Source of the DNA: JAFMJV01 sp963814315
Lineage (GTDB): Bacteria; Chloroflexota; Limnocylindria; Limnocylindrales; CSP1-4
Assembly: GCA_963814315.1 (NCBI GenBank)
Contig: CAWFCG010000001.1
Span: forward strand, 806,001 to 870,000
Length of the DNA: 64,000 nt
Direction: 5' to 3'
Shown here: in pieces, positions 50,932-62,462 of the stretch
How positions within the stretch are numbered: position 1 is the stretch's first letter
Layout of the letters: every line of letters begins with the position of its first letter
The notes under the pieces: model-generated
Database searches by the model: none
Told to the model about the DNA's origin: nothing
The model's input: only the letters and a program-made list of their open reading frames with translations
Position numbers and translations under genes: made by a program

Positions 50932-52886
50932 CCGATCAGGCCACAGCTGAGAGCACGGAGGCCCAGGCGTCACACGCGAGCGCGTCTGCGGCGTATTCGC
51001 CCGACTCCATCCAGGTCCTTGAGGGTCTGGAGGGTGTGCGACGGCGCCCCGGCATGTACATCGGCTCCACCGACGTGCGAGGCCTGCATCATCTCGTCTG
51101 GGAGGTCGTGGACAACTCGATCGACGAGGCCATGGCCGGCCATGCCGAGTACATCGAGGTCACCATCCTGCCAGACGGCTCGATCCGCAACAGCGACGAC
51201 GGGCGAGGTGTGCCTGTCGGTGCGCACAAGCAGACCGGCAAGAACGCGCTGGAAGTCGTGCACACCGTGCTGCACGCCGGCGGCAAGTTCGGCGGCGGCG
51301 GTTACAAGGTCTCCGGCGGCCTCCACGGCGTCGGCGTCAGCGTGGTCAATGCGCTGTCGGAGGAGCTGACGGTCGAGTCCGCCCGTGACGGCAAGATCTG
51401 GACGCAGTCGTACGTGCGCGGCAAGCCCGTCACCGAGGTCAGCGCCGTCGGCAGATCCAACGGCCGTCGTGGCACCATCACCACCTTCAAGCCCGACCAT
51501 GAGGTGTTCGACACCGTCGAGGTCAGCTTCGACACCATCGCGCAGCGCCTGCGCGAGTCGGCCTATCTCACCAAGGGCGTCCGTATCCGTCTCGTCGACC
51601 AGCGCGTCGCACCAGCCCGCGAGAAGTCCTTCTACTTCGAGGGTGGTCTGGTCAGCTTCGTGCGACACCTGAACAAGGGTAAGGACGTACTGAACTTCCG
51701 CCCCATCTCAGCGGAGAAGAGCGATGGCCCCACACAGATCGAGGTCGCCATCCAGTACAACGACGGATTCAGTGAGACAGTCCTTGCTTTTGCTAACAAT
51801 ATTAACACGGTCGATGGCGGCACCCACGTCACCGGCTTTCGTGCCGCTCTGACCACATCGCTCAATGACTGGGCGCGGCGACAGAACCTGATCAAGGACA
51901 AGAAGTCGAGCCTGTCTGGCGACGATGTCCGCGAGGGCCTCACCGCCGTCGTCAGCGTCAAGCTCACGGATCCGCAGTTCGAAGGCCAGACCAAGGCCAA
52001 GCTGGGCAATGCCGACGTCAAGGGCCAGGTGCAGACGGCGGTGGGGGAGGGCCTCAGCCAGTTCCTTGATGAGAACCCGGCTGACGCGCGTCGCATCATC
52101 GACAAGTCGCTCACCGCGGCACGCGCCCGGGAGGCGGCGCGGAAGGCCCGTGATCTGGTGATCCGCAAGAGCGCGCTGGAGGGGTCCGCACTGCCGGGCA
52201 AGTTGGCTGACTGCCAGGAGCGCGACCCCGAGCGCAGCGAGCTGTACATCGTCGAGGGCGACTCGGCCGGTGGTTCCGCCAAGCAGGGCCGCGATCGACG
52301 CTCGCAGGCGATCCTGCCGCTCTTCGGAAAGATGCTCAACGTGGAGAAGGCGCGCATCGACCGCGTGCTCGGAAGCGAGAAGATCCGCCCGCTCATCATC
52401 GCTCTGGGGACCGGCATCGGCGAGACGTTCGACCTCTCCAAGCTGCGATACCACAAGGTCATCCTGCTGGCCGACGCCGACGTCGATGGCGCACACATCC
52501 GTACCCTCTTGATGACCTTCTTCTATCGCAACATGCCCGAGATCGTGGAGGCCGGCCACCTCTACATCGCCCAACCGCCGCTGTACCGCGTCAGCACCGG
52601 CAAGGTGACCCACTATGCCGCCAGCGAGAAGGACCGCGACCGGATCATCGCTGAGATGAAGGTCAAGAACCTCACCGTGCAGCGCTTCAAGGGCCTGGGC
52701 GAGATGAACGCGGATCAGCTCTGGGAGACGACCATGAACCCGGCCACCCGCACGCTGCTGCAGGTGGACCCGGATAACGCCGCGGAGGCGGACCATATGT
52801 TCACCACGCTCATGGGCGAGAAGGTCGGCCCACGCAAGGACTTCATCCGAGCCGAAGCCCGCAAGGTGCAGAATCTCGATGTCTGA
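50928..52886 (+). CDS. gyrB: DNA gyrase subunit B
   Basis: 652 residues from ATG 50928, overlapping the parB stop (ATGA) with GAAGGG upstream. GHKL ATPase motifs are VWEVVDNSIDEAMAGH, DDGRGVPVG and KVSGGLHGVGVSVVNALS; TOPRIM motifs are YIVEGDSAGGSAKQGRDRRSQAILPLFGKMLNVEKAR and LADADVDGAHIRTLL. It continues into the AlkD-like gene with an eight-base overlap. A local AT-rich patch (about 51785-51805) is the only composition oddity. Confidence 0.97.
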   Translation: MTDQATAESTEAQASHASASAAYSPDSIQVLEGLEGVRRRPGMYIGSTDVRGLHHLVWEVVDNSIDEAMAGHAEYIEVTILPDGSIRNSDDGRGVPVGAHKQTGKNALEVVHTVLHAGGKFGGGGYKVSGGLHGVGVSVVNALSEELTVESARDGKIWTQSYVRGKPVTEVSAVGRSNGRRGTITTFKPDHEVFDTVEVSFDTIAQRLRESAYLTKGVRIRLVDQRVAPAREKSFYFEGGLVSFVRHLNKGKDVLNFRPISAEKSDGPTQIEVAIQYNDGFSETVLAFANNINTVDGGTHVTGFRAALTTSLNDWARRQNLIKDKKSSLSGDDVREGLTAVVSVKLTDPQFEGQTKAKLGNADVKGQVQTAVGEGLSQFLDENPADARRIIDKSLTAARAREAARKARDLVIRKSALEGSALPGKLADCQERDPERSELYIVEGDSAGGSAKQGRDRRSQAILPLFGKMLNVEKARIDRVLGSEKIRPLIIALGTGIGETFDLSKLRYHKVILLADADVDGAHIRTLLMTFFYRNMPEIVEAGHLYIAQPPLYRVSTGKVTHYAASEKDRDRIIAEMKVKNLTVQRFKGLGEMNADQLWETTMNPATRTLLQVDPDNAAEADHMFTTLMGEKVGPRKDFIRAEARKVQNLDV

Positions 52887-53858
52887 GGCTGGCATCAAGG
52901 CAGATGCCTTCGTCGCGACGCATCACTCGGACGCCGTGGCACTGGGCGAACACCTGGGCGAGCTCATCGACGAGCCGGTGGCCTTCGTGCTGGCCTTGCG
53001 GGCGGGCCTGAAGGGGCTAGCCGACCCCGAGTTCAGCCTGGTGGCTGAGCGCGTGAGCCCCGGAACGCGCGCCGACTACGTCGTCCGTGCACCGCTGCTG
53101 GATGCCATCCGCCGACCGCTGCGGCGGGCCCTCGACGAGGGGTCCAGCATCCCGGCGCTGCAGCTGGCCCAGCACCTGGTCGCGGCGGAGGACCGCGACC
53201 TGCGCCTCTTCGCCCTGCCTTGCCTGCATCGTTCGCTGACCCAGGATCCCGAGCAGACCTGGCAGCTGTTGCGTCGCATGGCCCGCGGGGCAGGGGACTG
53301 GATCGAGGTCGACTACCTGGCCGAAGAGTGGGCGCGCGGCGTTCTGGCCGAGCGCTTCCGTTGGGCCGAACTCGAGCAGCTGGTCTACTCGGAAGGCACG
53401 TATGAGCGCCGGCTGGTGGGCGCCACGCTCGCCACCATCCCACATCGCGCCGGCCCAGGGCGACACCTGCTCCGCTCGGACGATGCCGAGCGCGCCCTGG
53501 ATCTCGTGCACCTGCTCATGGGTGACGCTGAGCCCATGGTCCAGAAGGCGCTCGCCTGGGCCATCCGCGAATGGAGTCGCATCGATCCTGCCGCTACCGC
53601 CGCGCTCCTCGAAGCTGAGACGACCATGGCGGCGGAGCGACGCGACGGCGCCCGAGCCTGGGTCATCCGCGACGCGCTCTCAGCGCAGCCGGCAGCGTTC
53701 GCCGTCACCTTGCGCACCCGCCTCGACGGCATCCGGCGTGATGCCACCGTGCCATCGACCAGCATCGCCGCGGAACGCGCCGTGGGATTCGCGGCCGTCC
53801 TTACCACCAGCAACGACGCCGTCGCCAACCAGGGTGACCGCTACACGAGGAGTCGCGC

Positions 53859-53862
<4 letters not shown>
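52879..53862 (+). CDS. DNA alkylation repair (AlkD)-like HEAT-repeat protein
   Basis: 327 residues of helical repeats. The pattern of AlkD-type glycosylases is visible in ERRLVGATLATIPHRAG and HLLMGDAEPMVQKALAWAIREWSRIDPAATAALLEA (the latter close to the family's FVQKALGWALRE signature). AlkD enzymes remove bulky or cationic alkylated bases. Whether the catalytic Asp and Trp are present needs an alignment. It overlaps gyrB by eight bases and gyrA by four (ATGA), so it is translated as part of the gyrase operon. Confidence 0.78.
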
Positions 53863-56456
<2,594 letters not shown>

Positions 56457-56478
56457 CGGATCAGGCGGGAGCCGGAGT

Positions 56479-57507
56479 GTGACGGCCTTCGGCGACATGG
56501 AGGCAAAGCGGCCCAACGAGGCGCTGGGCCTCTATTGCGGCAACGCCAACCCCAGGCTGGCGCGCAAGATCGGACGCTATCTGGACGTGGACCTGGGACG
56601 CTCAGAAGTCTTCGAGTTCGCCAACGAGAACATCTTCGTGCGCATCGTCGACAACGTCCGCGAGAAGGACATCTTCCTGATCCAACCCACCTGCAAGCCG
56701 GTGCAGAAGTCGATCATGGAGCTGCTCATCATGATCGACGCCTTCAAGCGCGCCAGCGCCGGGCGCATCACCGCGGTGGTGCCGTACTACTCGTACGGAC
56801 GCTCGGACAAGAAGGACCAGCCCAGGGTGCCCATCACAGCGCGCCTCATCGCTGACATGATCAGCGTGGCCGGGGCCGACCGACTGCTGACCATGGACCT
56901 CCACCAGGGCCAGATCCAGGGCTTCTTCAACATCCCCGTCGATGAGCTCACGGCCACGCACCTGCTGTCGAACTACTGGAGGCAGAAGGAACTCCAGAAC
57001 ATCGTGGTGGTCACCGACCTCGGTTTCGCCAAGCGTGCCCGCACGTTCGCGGAGCTGGTGGGGGCACCGATGGCCATCATCGAGAAGCGGCGCGAGGGCA
57101 ATGACGACCGAGCGCAGGTGGTGAACGTCATCGGCGAGGTGCGTGGCAAGCGCGCCATCATCGTCGATGACGAGATCGACACCGGCGGCACCATCATCGA
57201 GACAAGCAAGGCGCTGGAGCGCGAGGGCGCCCTTGAGATCTACGGCTGCGCCACCCACGGCGTGCTGTCCGACCCCGCCATCGATCGCATCCGCGAGTCA
57301 GCTCTGCGAGAAGTGGTCATCACCGACACCATCCCGCAGCCGGTTGCGCAGCGACTCGAGAAGCTGAAAGTGCTCTCGGTGGCACCGCTCATCGGCGAGG
57401 CCATCACACGCATCCACCGGGGCGAGTCGGTGGGGGCGCTATTCTCGCCAGAGATGCAGCGTACCCAGGCGATGCTGCTGTGGGGCGAGGATGAGGACGA
57501 CGTATGA
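56479..57507 (+). CDS. prs: Ribose-phosphate pyrophosphokinase
   Basis: 342 residues from a GTG at 56479, or 336 from ATG 56497; the longer open frame upstream is a shadow of gyrA. PRPP synthase signatures are LYCGNANPRLARKIGRYL, FANENIFVRIVDNVREKDIFLIQ, PYYSYGRSDKKDQPRVPITARL, MDLHQGQIQGFFNIPVDEL and the PRPP loop IIVDDEIDTGGTI. It supplies PRPP for nucleotide, His and Trp synthesis. Confidence 0.95.
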   Translation: MTAFGDMEAKRPNEALGLYCGNANPRLARKIGRYLDVDLGRSEVFEFANENIFVRIVDNVREKDIFLIQPTCKPVQKSIMELLIMIDAFKRASAGRITAVVPYYSYGRSDKKDQPRVPITARLIADMISVAGADRLLTMDLHQGQIQGFFNIPVDELTATHLLSNYWRQKELQNIVVVTDLGFAKRARTFAELVGAPMAIIEKRREGNDDRAQVVNVIGEVRGKRAIIVDDEIDTGGTIIETSKALEREGALEIYGCATHGVLSDPAIDRIRESALREVVITDTIPQPVAQRLEKLKVLSVAPLIGEAITRIHRGESVGALFSPEMQRTQAMLLWGEDEDDV

Positions 57508-57770
57508 GCGACCTGGCCGGTAACGAGATGGAGAACGAGGCGATCGTCCAGTTGTCGTCGGAGGGCCACCCTCCGGCCACCACCAAGACGGACGGCGACT
57601 ACCGCGACAGCCTGCGTTCACGCCGCTGGAACGCCGCACCGCTGGAGAACCCCGAGGTCGAGAAGTCCGACCCCCGCCTCGCGGTGCTGGTGATCGTGGC
57701 GTTGGCCGCCATCACACTGGTCATCCTCGTCGTCGGCTACGGTAGCGGCCTGTGGAGCTTGCCCGCCTAG
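57504..57770 (+). CDS. Small single-pass membrane protein, function unknown
   Basis: 88 residues, ATGA overlap with prs. The first ~55 residues are polar and charged; then comes one membrane helix (RLAVLVIVALAAITLVILVVGYG) and a six-residue outside end. There are no recognised motifs. Coupling to prs makes it a genuine translated gene rather than a chance ORF. Confidence 0.65.
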   Translation: MSDLAGNEMENEAIVQLSSEGHPPATTKTDGDYRDSLRSRRWNAAPLENPEVEKSDPRLAVLVIVALAAITLVILVVGYGSGLWSLPA

Positions 57771-57774
57771 GGAG

Positions 57775-57792
57775 CGCCATGATGCCATGGCG
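57775..57792. terminator. Hairpin between convergent genes
   Basis: CGCCATG-ATGC-CATGGCG is a perfect 7-bp stem in the 31-base gap between the small membrane protein and secA. There is no T-run. Confidence 0.35.
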
Positions 57793-57801
57793 GAGTCGCG
57801 G

Positions 57802-58940
57802 CTAAGCGGCGCCGTGGCAGCGCTTGAATTTCTTGCCCGAACCACACCAGCAGGGGTCGTTGCGACCGACCTTGTCGCCGTCGGGTGACTGGCTCGCGGA
57901 GCGGGCGGTGCCTGTGTCCACCGTCTCGTCACCCTTGCGCAACTGCACGTTCTGCGGTGCCTGCGAGGTGAGCCCCGGCAGCAGCTGTGTGGTCACCGAT
58001 GCCCCACTGGTAGCGGTGGCGCTGCCGCCCGACGAGACGGGCGGGGTGATGGTGCCGGGGGAGCGAGCGCTCGAAGCGGCCGCCGCAGGCTGTGCGCCGG
58101 CGCCATTGCCGGCTTTGAGCTTGGCCAGCTGCTCAGGGGAGAGCGTAGGCATGGTCGTCGGCTCTTGTGCCTGGGCTACCTCACGTTGCTGCACGCTGAC
58201 CCGGAAGATGGTGGACGCTACCTGGTGGCGGATGAAGCCTCGCAACTCGTCGTACAGGCTGAAGGCCTCGCGCTTGAACTCCACCAGTGGATCGCGGCCA
58301 CCGTAGCCGCGCAGGCCCACGCCCTTGCGGAAGTCCTCCAGCTCCGTGAGGTGCTCCACCCATAGCGTGTCGATCGCCCGCAGCAGCACCGCGCGCTCGA
58401 CGAGCGCCCAAGTCTCCGCGCCGTACTCCTCTTCCCGTTGATCGAGGCGGACGGCTGCCTGGTCGGAGAGGAATTCCATGATCTCTTCGCGGTGATCGAA
58501 CTCATCGAGGGCGTCGGCAGAGAACTCGACACCGTCAAGACCAAGCACACCGAGTGATTCCGAGAGTCCATCGAGGTCCCAGTCGGCCTCCACCTCACCA
58601 AGGTGAGCGGCGATGATGCCTTCGAGCTCGGCATCGACGAAGGCCAGCACCGTTTCACTCAGGTCCTCGTTGTTGAGGACCTTGTCACGCTCCTCGTAGA
58701 TGCGCTCGCGCTGCTTGTTGATGACATCGTCGTACTCGACGATGCGCTTGCGCATGTCGAAGTTGTAACCCTCGACGCGGGACTGGGCGTTCTCCACGGT
58801 CTTGGAGACCATCCGTGACTCGATGGCCACGTCACCCTCCAGGCCCATCTTCTCCATCAACGCGGTGACGCGATCGTTGGCGAAGCGCTTCAACAACGGG
58901 TCTTCCAGGGAGAGGAAATACCGCGACGAACCGGGATCGA
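57802..58940 (-). CDS. secA: Preprotein translocase SecA, 3' part (frameshifted)
   Basis: This frame resumes SecA after the break with VDPGSSRYFLSLEDPLLKRFANDRV, the helical wing and scaffold domains (VENAQSRVEGYNFDMRKRIVEYDDVINKQRERIYEERD), a Gly/Ala/Ser-rich linker and the C-terminal zinc-binding SEC-C motif GRNDPCWCGSGKKFKRCHG. The open frame extends upstream to 59166, but that part is nonsense relative to the family. Confidence 0.88.
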
Positions 58941-60838
58941 CCCTGCCGGCCAGAGCGACCGCGTAGCTGATTGTCGATGCGGCGGGCGTCGTGGCGCTCG
59001 GTGCCGATGATGTGCAGGCCGCCCGCGGCCACCACGCGGGCGTGCTCCTCGTCACATTCGGTCCTGGACTCGTCGTAGGTCGCCTGATAGACCTCCGGCT
59101 CGACCTCAGCCGGGTTGAGCCCGCGGTGGTGCAGCTTTTGGCTGGTGAGGCCAACGGGGTCGCCACCGAGCTTGATGTCCGTACCGCGGCCGGCCATGTT
59201 GGTGGCGATGGTCACCGCACCACTGCGACCGGCCTGCGCCACGATGGGCGCTTCTTTCTCGTGGAACTTGGCGTTAAGGGTCTCGTGCTTGACGCCACGG
59301 CGCTTCAGCGTGCTCGAAAGCTGCTCGCTCTTCTCCACCGAGGTGGTGCCGACGAGGACGGGGCGACCCTCTGCCTGCTTTTCCACGATCTCCTCGATGA
59401 CGGCATTGAACTTGGCCGCTTCATCACGGAATACGAAATCGGCGAAGTCATCACGGATCATGGGCAGGTGCGTGGGGATGGCCATCACCTCAAGCCCGTA
59501 GATCTTGTAGAACTCCTCCTGCTCGGTCATGGCCGTGCCCGTCATGCCGGCGAGCTTGTCGTAGAGCCGGAAGTAGTTCTGGAATGTCACCGTGGCCATG
59601 GTCATGGACTCGCGCTGGACGCGCACACCCTCTTTGGCCTCGACGGCCTGGTGCAGGCCCTCCGACCAGCGGCGGCCGGGCATCTGGCGGCCGGTGAACT
59701 CGTCGACGATGACGATCTCGTCATCCTTGACGATGTAGTCGCGATCGCGCTTGTAGAGCGCATGCGCGCGCAGCGACTGCTCGAAGTGGCGCGGCAGGCG
59801 CGGGTCTGTCTCGACGCCGTAGAGGTCCCGGATGCCCAGCAGGCCCTCGATCTTGGCGACGCCTTCCTCGGTGGCCGAGACGGCGTGCTCCTTGAGGTCC
59901 ACGAAGTAATCGCCACCCTCCTCGGCGCCGTCAGGACGGGCCTCCAGTCGGGGAACCAGCCGAGCGAAGACCTTGTACATGTCACCGGACTCGCCGGCAC
60001 TGCCACTGATGATCAGCGGTGTGCGCGCTTCATCGATGAGGATGTTGTCGACCTCGTCGATGATGCCGAAGTAGCGCTTGCGCTGGACCCGCTCCGCGAG
60101 CTCCTGGACCATGTTGTCACGCAGGTAGTCGAAGCCGAGCTCGTTGTTGGTGGCATACGTGACATCTGCTGCGTAGGCGTCGCGGCGCTGGACCGGACGC
60201 AGGTGCAGCAGCTTCTCGTCCTTGGTGGGGAAGTCGGGGTCATAGATGAACGATGACTCGTGCTGCACGATGCCGACCGAGAGACCTAGACCGCGGAAGA
60301 TGGGGCCCATCCACTGCGGGTCGCGCTTGGCAAGGTAGTCGTTGACCGTGACGATATGGACGCCCCAGCCGGACATGGCGTTGAGCGCCGCCGCCAGCGG
60401 CGCCACGAGGGTTTTGCCCTCGCCAGTCTTCATCTCCGCGATCCTGCCCTGGTGGAGGGCGATGGCACCCAGCAACTGGACGTCGAAGGGGCGCATCTCG
60501 AGCTCACGCCGGCTGACCTCGCGGGCAGCGGCGAAGACATCCGTCAGCACCTCATCGAGGGCGGCCTGCATCCGCTTCGAGTCGGCCCTCTCGCGTGCCT
60601 GGCGCAGCTCACCACGGCGCTCGCTGTCAGTGGTGTGCAACTCCTCCTCGGAGGGCTCGGAGGCGGGGGTTGACTCGCGCACCTCGTCGCGCACCTCAGC
60701 CATCTCCGCCCGGATCTGGTCGTCGCTGAGCGCCGCATAGTGCGGCTCCAGCTCGTTGATCTTGTCGACCAGCGGCTGCAGCGGCTTGAGGTTGGATATC
60801 TCGGAAGTGCCGGCGAGGCGGGAGATGAATCTACGCAT
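58832..60838 (-). CDS. secA: Preprotein translocase SecA, 5' part (frameshifted)
   Basis: ATG at 60838. It contains the motor and cross-linking domains: Walker A RIAEMKTGEGKTLVAPLA, GVHIVTVNDYLAKRD, Walker B region IDEVDNILIDEARTPLIISG, TIATNMAGRGTDIKLGGDP and RRIDNQLRGRSGRQG. Reading is then lost. Removing the C from minus-strand GTCGATC at about 58939 gives GRQGDPGSSRYF and joins the frames into one protein of about 1010 residues. The break in an essential gene suggests a sequence error. Confidence 0.9.
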   Translation of the reverse strand: MRRFISRLAGTSEISNLKPLQPLVDKINELEPHYAALSDDQIRAEMAEVRDEVRESTPASEPSEEELHTTDSERRGELRQARERADSKRMQAALDEVLTDVFAAAREVSRRELEMRPFDVQLLGAIALHQGRIAEMKTGEGKTLVAPLAAALNAMSGWGVHIVTVNDYLAKRDPQWMGPIFRGLGLSVGIVQHESSFIYDPDFPTKDEKLLHLRPVQRRDAYAADVTYATNNELGFDYLRDNMVQELAERVQRKRYFGIIDEVDNILIDEARTPLIISGSAGESGDMYKVFARLVPRLEARPDGAEEGGDYFVDLKEHAVSATEEGVAKIEGLLGIRDLYGVETDPRLPRHFEQSLRAHALYKRDRDYIVKDDEIVIVDEFTGRQMPGRRWSEGLHQAVEAKEGVRVQRESMTMATVTFQNYFRLYDKLAGMTGTAMTEQEEFYKIYGLEVMAIPTHLPMIRDDFADFVFRDEAAKFNAVIEEIVEKQAEGRPVLVGTTSVEKSEQLSSTLKRRGVKHETLNAKFHEKEAPIVAQAGRSGAVTIATNMAGRGTDIKLGGDPVGLTSQKLHHRGLNPAEVEPEVYQATYDESRTECDEEHARVVAAGGLHIIGTERHDARRIDNQLRGRSGRQGRSRFVAVFPLPGRPVVEALRQRSRHRVDGEDGPGG

Positions 60839-61072
60839 GAGTCAAAGAAGTATAGGGCTCGGGACCGGTAGGCTCTGTGGGCGCATCCTGTAGGCTCGGT
60901 AGGCGCAGGGGATGAAGGTGATGTTGACGAATCTTCACCGACCCCTTGTGCTTGGGAGGGTCCCTTTGTACACTGAGTCGAAACGCCGGCGGCCACCCGC
61001 CGGCGTCGTCCATATACGGCCGTTGCAAGGAACGTGCCCTGGCTAACGGACCGATGAGGGAGAGAGATACCA
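60839..61072. promoter_or_regulatory. Divergent promoter region, secA and cysteine-rich gene
   Basis: On the minus strand TATACT (60854-60849) ends ten bases before the secA ATG, giving a leader of only about four bases. On the plus strand TTGTGC (60946-60951), a 17-base spacer and TACACT (60969-60974) form a promoter for the cysteine-rich gene. GTAGGCTC-like repeats occur at 60868-60906. Confidence 0.45.
60983..61006 (+). promoter_or_regulatory. 10-bp hairpin in the 5'-UTR of the cysteine-rich gene
   Basis: ACGCCGGCGG-CCAC-CCGCCGGCGT is a perfect 10-bp stem with a 4-base loop, beginning about nine bases after the -10, so at the very 5' end of the predicted transcript and about 65 bases before the start codon. 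It could stabilise the message or attenuate it; it has no T-run. Confidence 0.6.
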
Positions 61073-61321
61073 GTGAAGCCGTTTTCGGTTGAGCCCGAAG
61101 CCGAGATCGGAGATCAGTCGTTCACCGACCTGATCGCCTGCGAGCGTGACTGCAGGAACTGCAGCTATGCCGCTTGGCTGGACTGTGACGGCAACTGCGG
61201 CGAATGCGCACACAATGGCTATTGCCCGTGCGTGAACCCCGTGGTCGCTCGCAGCAAGACCGCGCTCAAGATCATCGAGTTGCGTCCCCTGCTTCTGCAG
61301 GACCTGCGCTCTCGACGTTAG
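61073..61321 (+). CDS. Small cysteine-rich protein with two CX3CX2C motifs, unknown
   Basis: 82 residues from a GTG preceded by GAGGGAGAGAG. Eight cysteines lie between residues 23 and 53: Cys23, 27 and 30, Cys38, 42 and 45 (two CX3CX2C units, CERDCRNC and CDGNCGEC), then Cys51 and Cys53. The rest is an acidic N-terminus and a Leu/Arg-rich C-terminal helix. The spacing suits metal or Fe-S binding, but no family is recognised. There is no signal peptide. It has its own promoter and is followed by prfB 27 bases later. Confidence 0.72.
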   Translation: MKPFSVEPEAEIGDQSFTDLIACERDCRNCSYAAWLDCDGNCGECAHNGYCPCVNPVVARSKTALKIIELRPLLLQDLRSRR

Positions 61322-61348
61322 ACACCGCCGCGAAGACCCCGACCAACG

Positions 61349-62462
61349 ATGGACCACACGCTGATCCGTGATCTCGTGTCCCGTGTCCACGCGACGTCGG
61401 GGCGTCTTTGACCTCGCCGGCAAGGCTGAGGAACTGAGCGAGTTCGAGCAGCTCGCCTCTGCGACTGACTTCTGGAACGACTCCCGCGAGGCCAAGCGTG
61501 TGCTGCGCGCGGCCGATGGCTTGCGCGAAGAGGTGACCGCCTGGAACGGGCTGCTGGCGCGTGCTGACGACCTGGCCGAGCTCGCCGAGATGGCCGCCGA
61601 CGCCGCGGACCCTGAGCTCGATGCAGGTGTCGAGGTGGAGTACACCGCTCTGGTAGCCGACTACGAGCGCATGCGCACCAGCCTGCTCTTCAGTGGCGAC
61701 TACGACGACTCGGACGCCTTCATCAGCATCAGCGCCGGCGCCGGCGGCACCGAAGCCACCGACTGGGCTGAGATGCTGTTGCGCATGTACCTGCGCTGGT
61801 GTGAGCGCCGCGGCTTCAAGACGGAGATCGTCGATCGGCTCGAGGGCGAGGAGACGGGCATCAAGAGCGCCACCGTGTCAGTCCAGGGCAGGCGCGCCTA
61901 TGGCTGGCTGCGCGCGGAGGTTGGCGTCCACCGCCTGGTCCGCATCAGCCCCTACGATTCCCAGAGCCGACGTCACACCACATTCGTGCAGGTGGAGGTG
62001 TTGCCGGAGGTAGCGGAGGCATCGGAGATCGAGGAGATCCCCGATGACGACCTCAAGGTGGATACCTATCGCGCCCAGGGCGCCGGTGGCCAGCATGTCA
62101 ACAAGACCGATTCGGCGGTACGCCTGACACACCTGCCCACCGGTATCGTGGCTCAGAGCCAGAACGAGCGCTCGCAGCACCAGAACCGCGAGGCGGCCAT
62201 GAAGATCCTGCTGGCGCGCCTGCTGGAACGCCGCATCGAGGAGCGTGAAGCGGAGATCCGCGAGCTGAAGGGTGAGCACAAGGACGCCGGTTGGGGCAAC
62301 CAGATCCGCTCCTACGTGCTGCATCCCTATCAGATGGTCAAGGACCACCGCACCGACCACGAGACCGGCAACACCAGCGCCGTCCTCGATGGCGACCTCG
62401 ATGCCTTCATGGTGGCGGAGCTGGAGCGCGTCGCCACCCAGCGGGAGGGTGGCACTGCCTGA
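61349..62462 (+). CDS. prfB: Peptide chain release factor 2, programmed +1 frameshift
   Basis: ATG at 61349 opens a 20-codon frame ending CTT TGA at 61406-61411. After a +1 shift on CTT-T, translation resumes at GAC (61410) and runs to 62462, giving MDHTLIRDLVSRVHATSGR then LDLAGKAEELSEFEQLA. A GGGG stretch just upstream (61399-61402) can serve as the internal Shine-Dalgarno. RF2 features follow: ISAGAGGTEATDWAEMLLRMYLRW, HRLVRISPYDSQSRRHTTFVQVEVLP and GGQ in AQGAGGQHVNKTDSAVRLTH. It reads UGA and UAA. Confidence 0.95.

Noticed and set aside
58991..60256. 421-codon open frame opposite secA
   Set aside because: Mirror of the SecA coding frame, with no start signal or recognisable domain.
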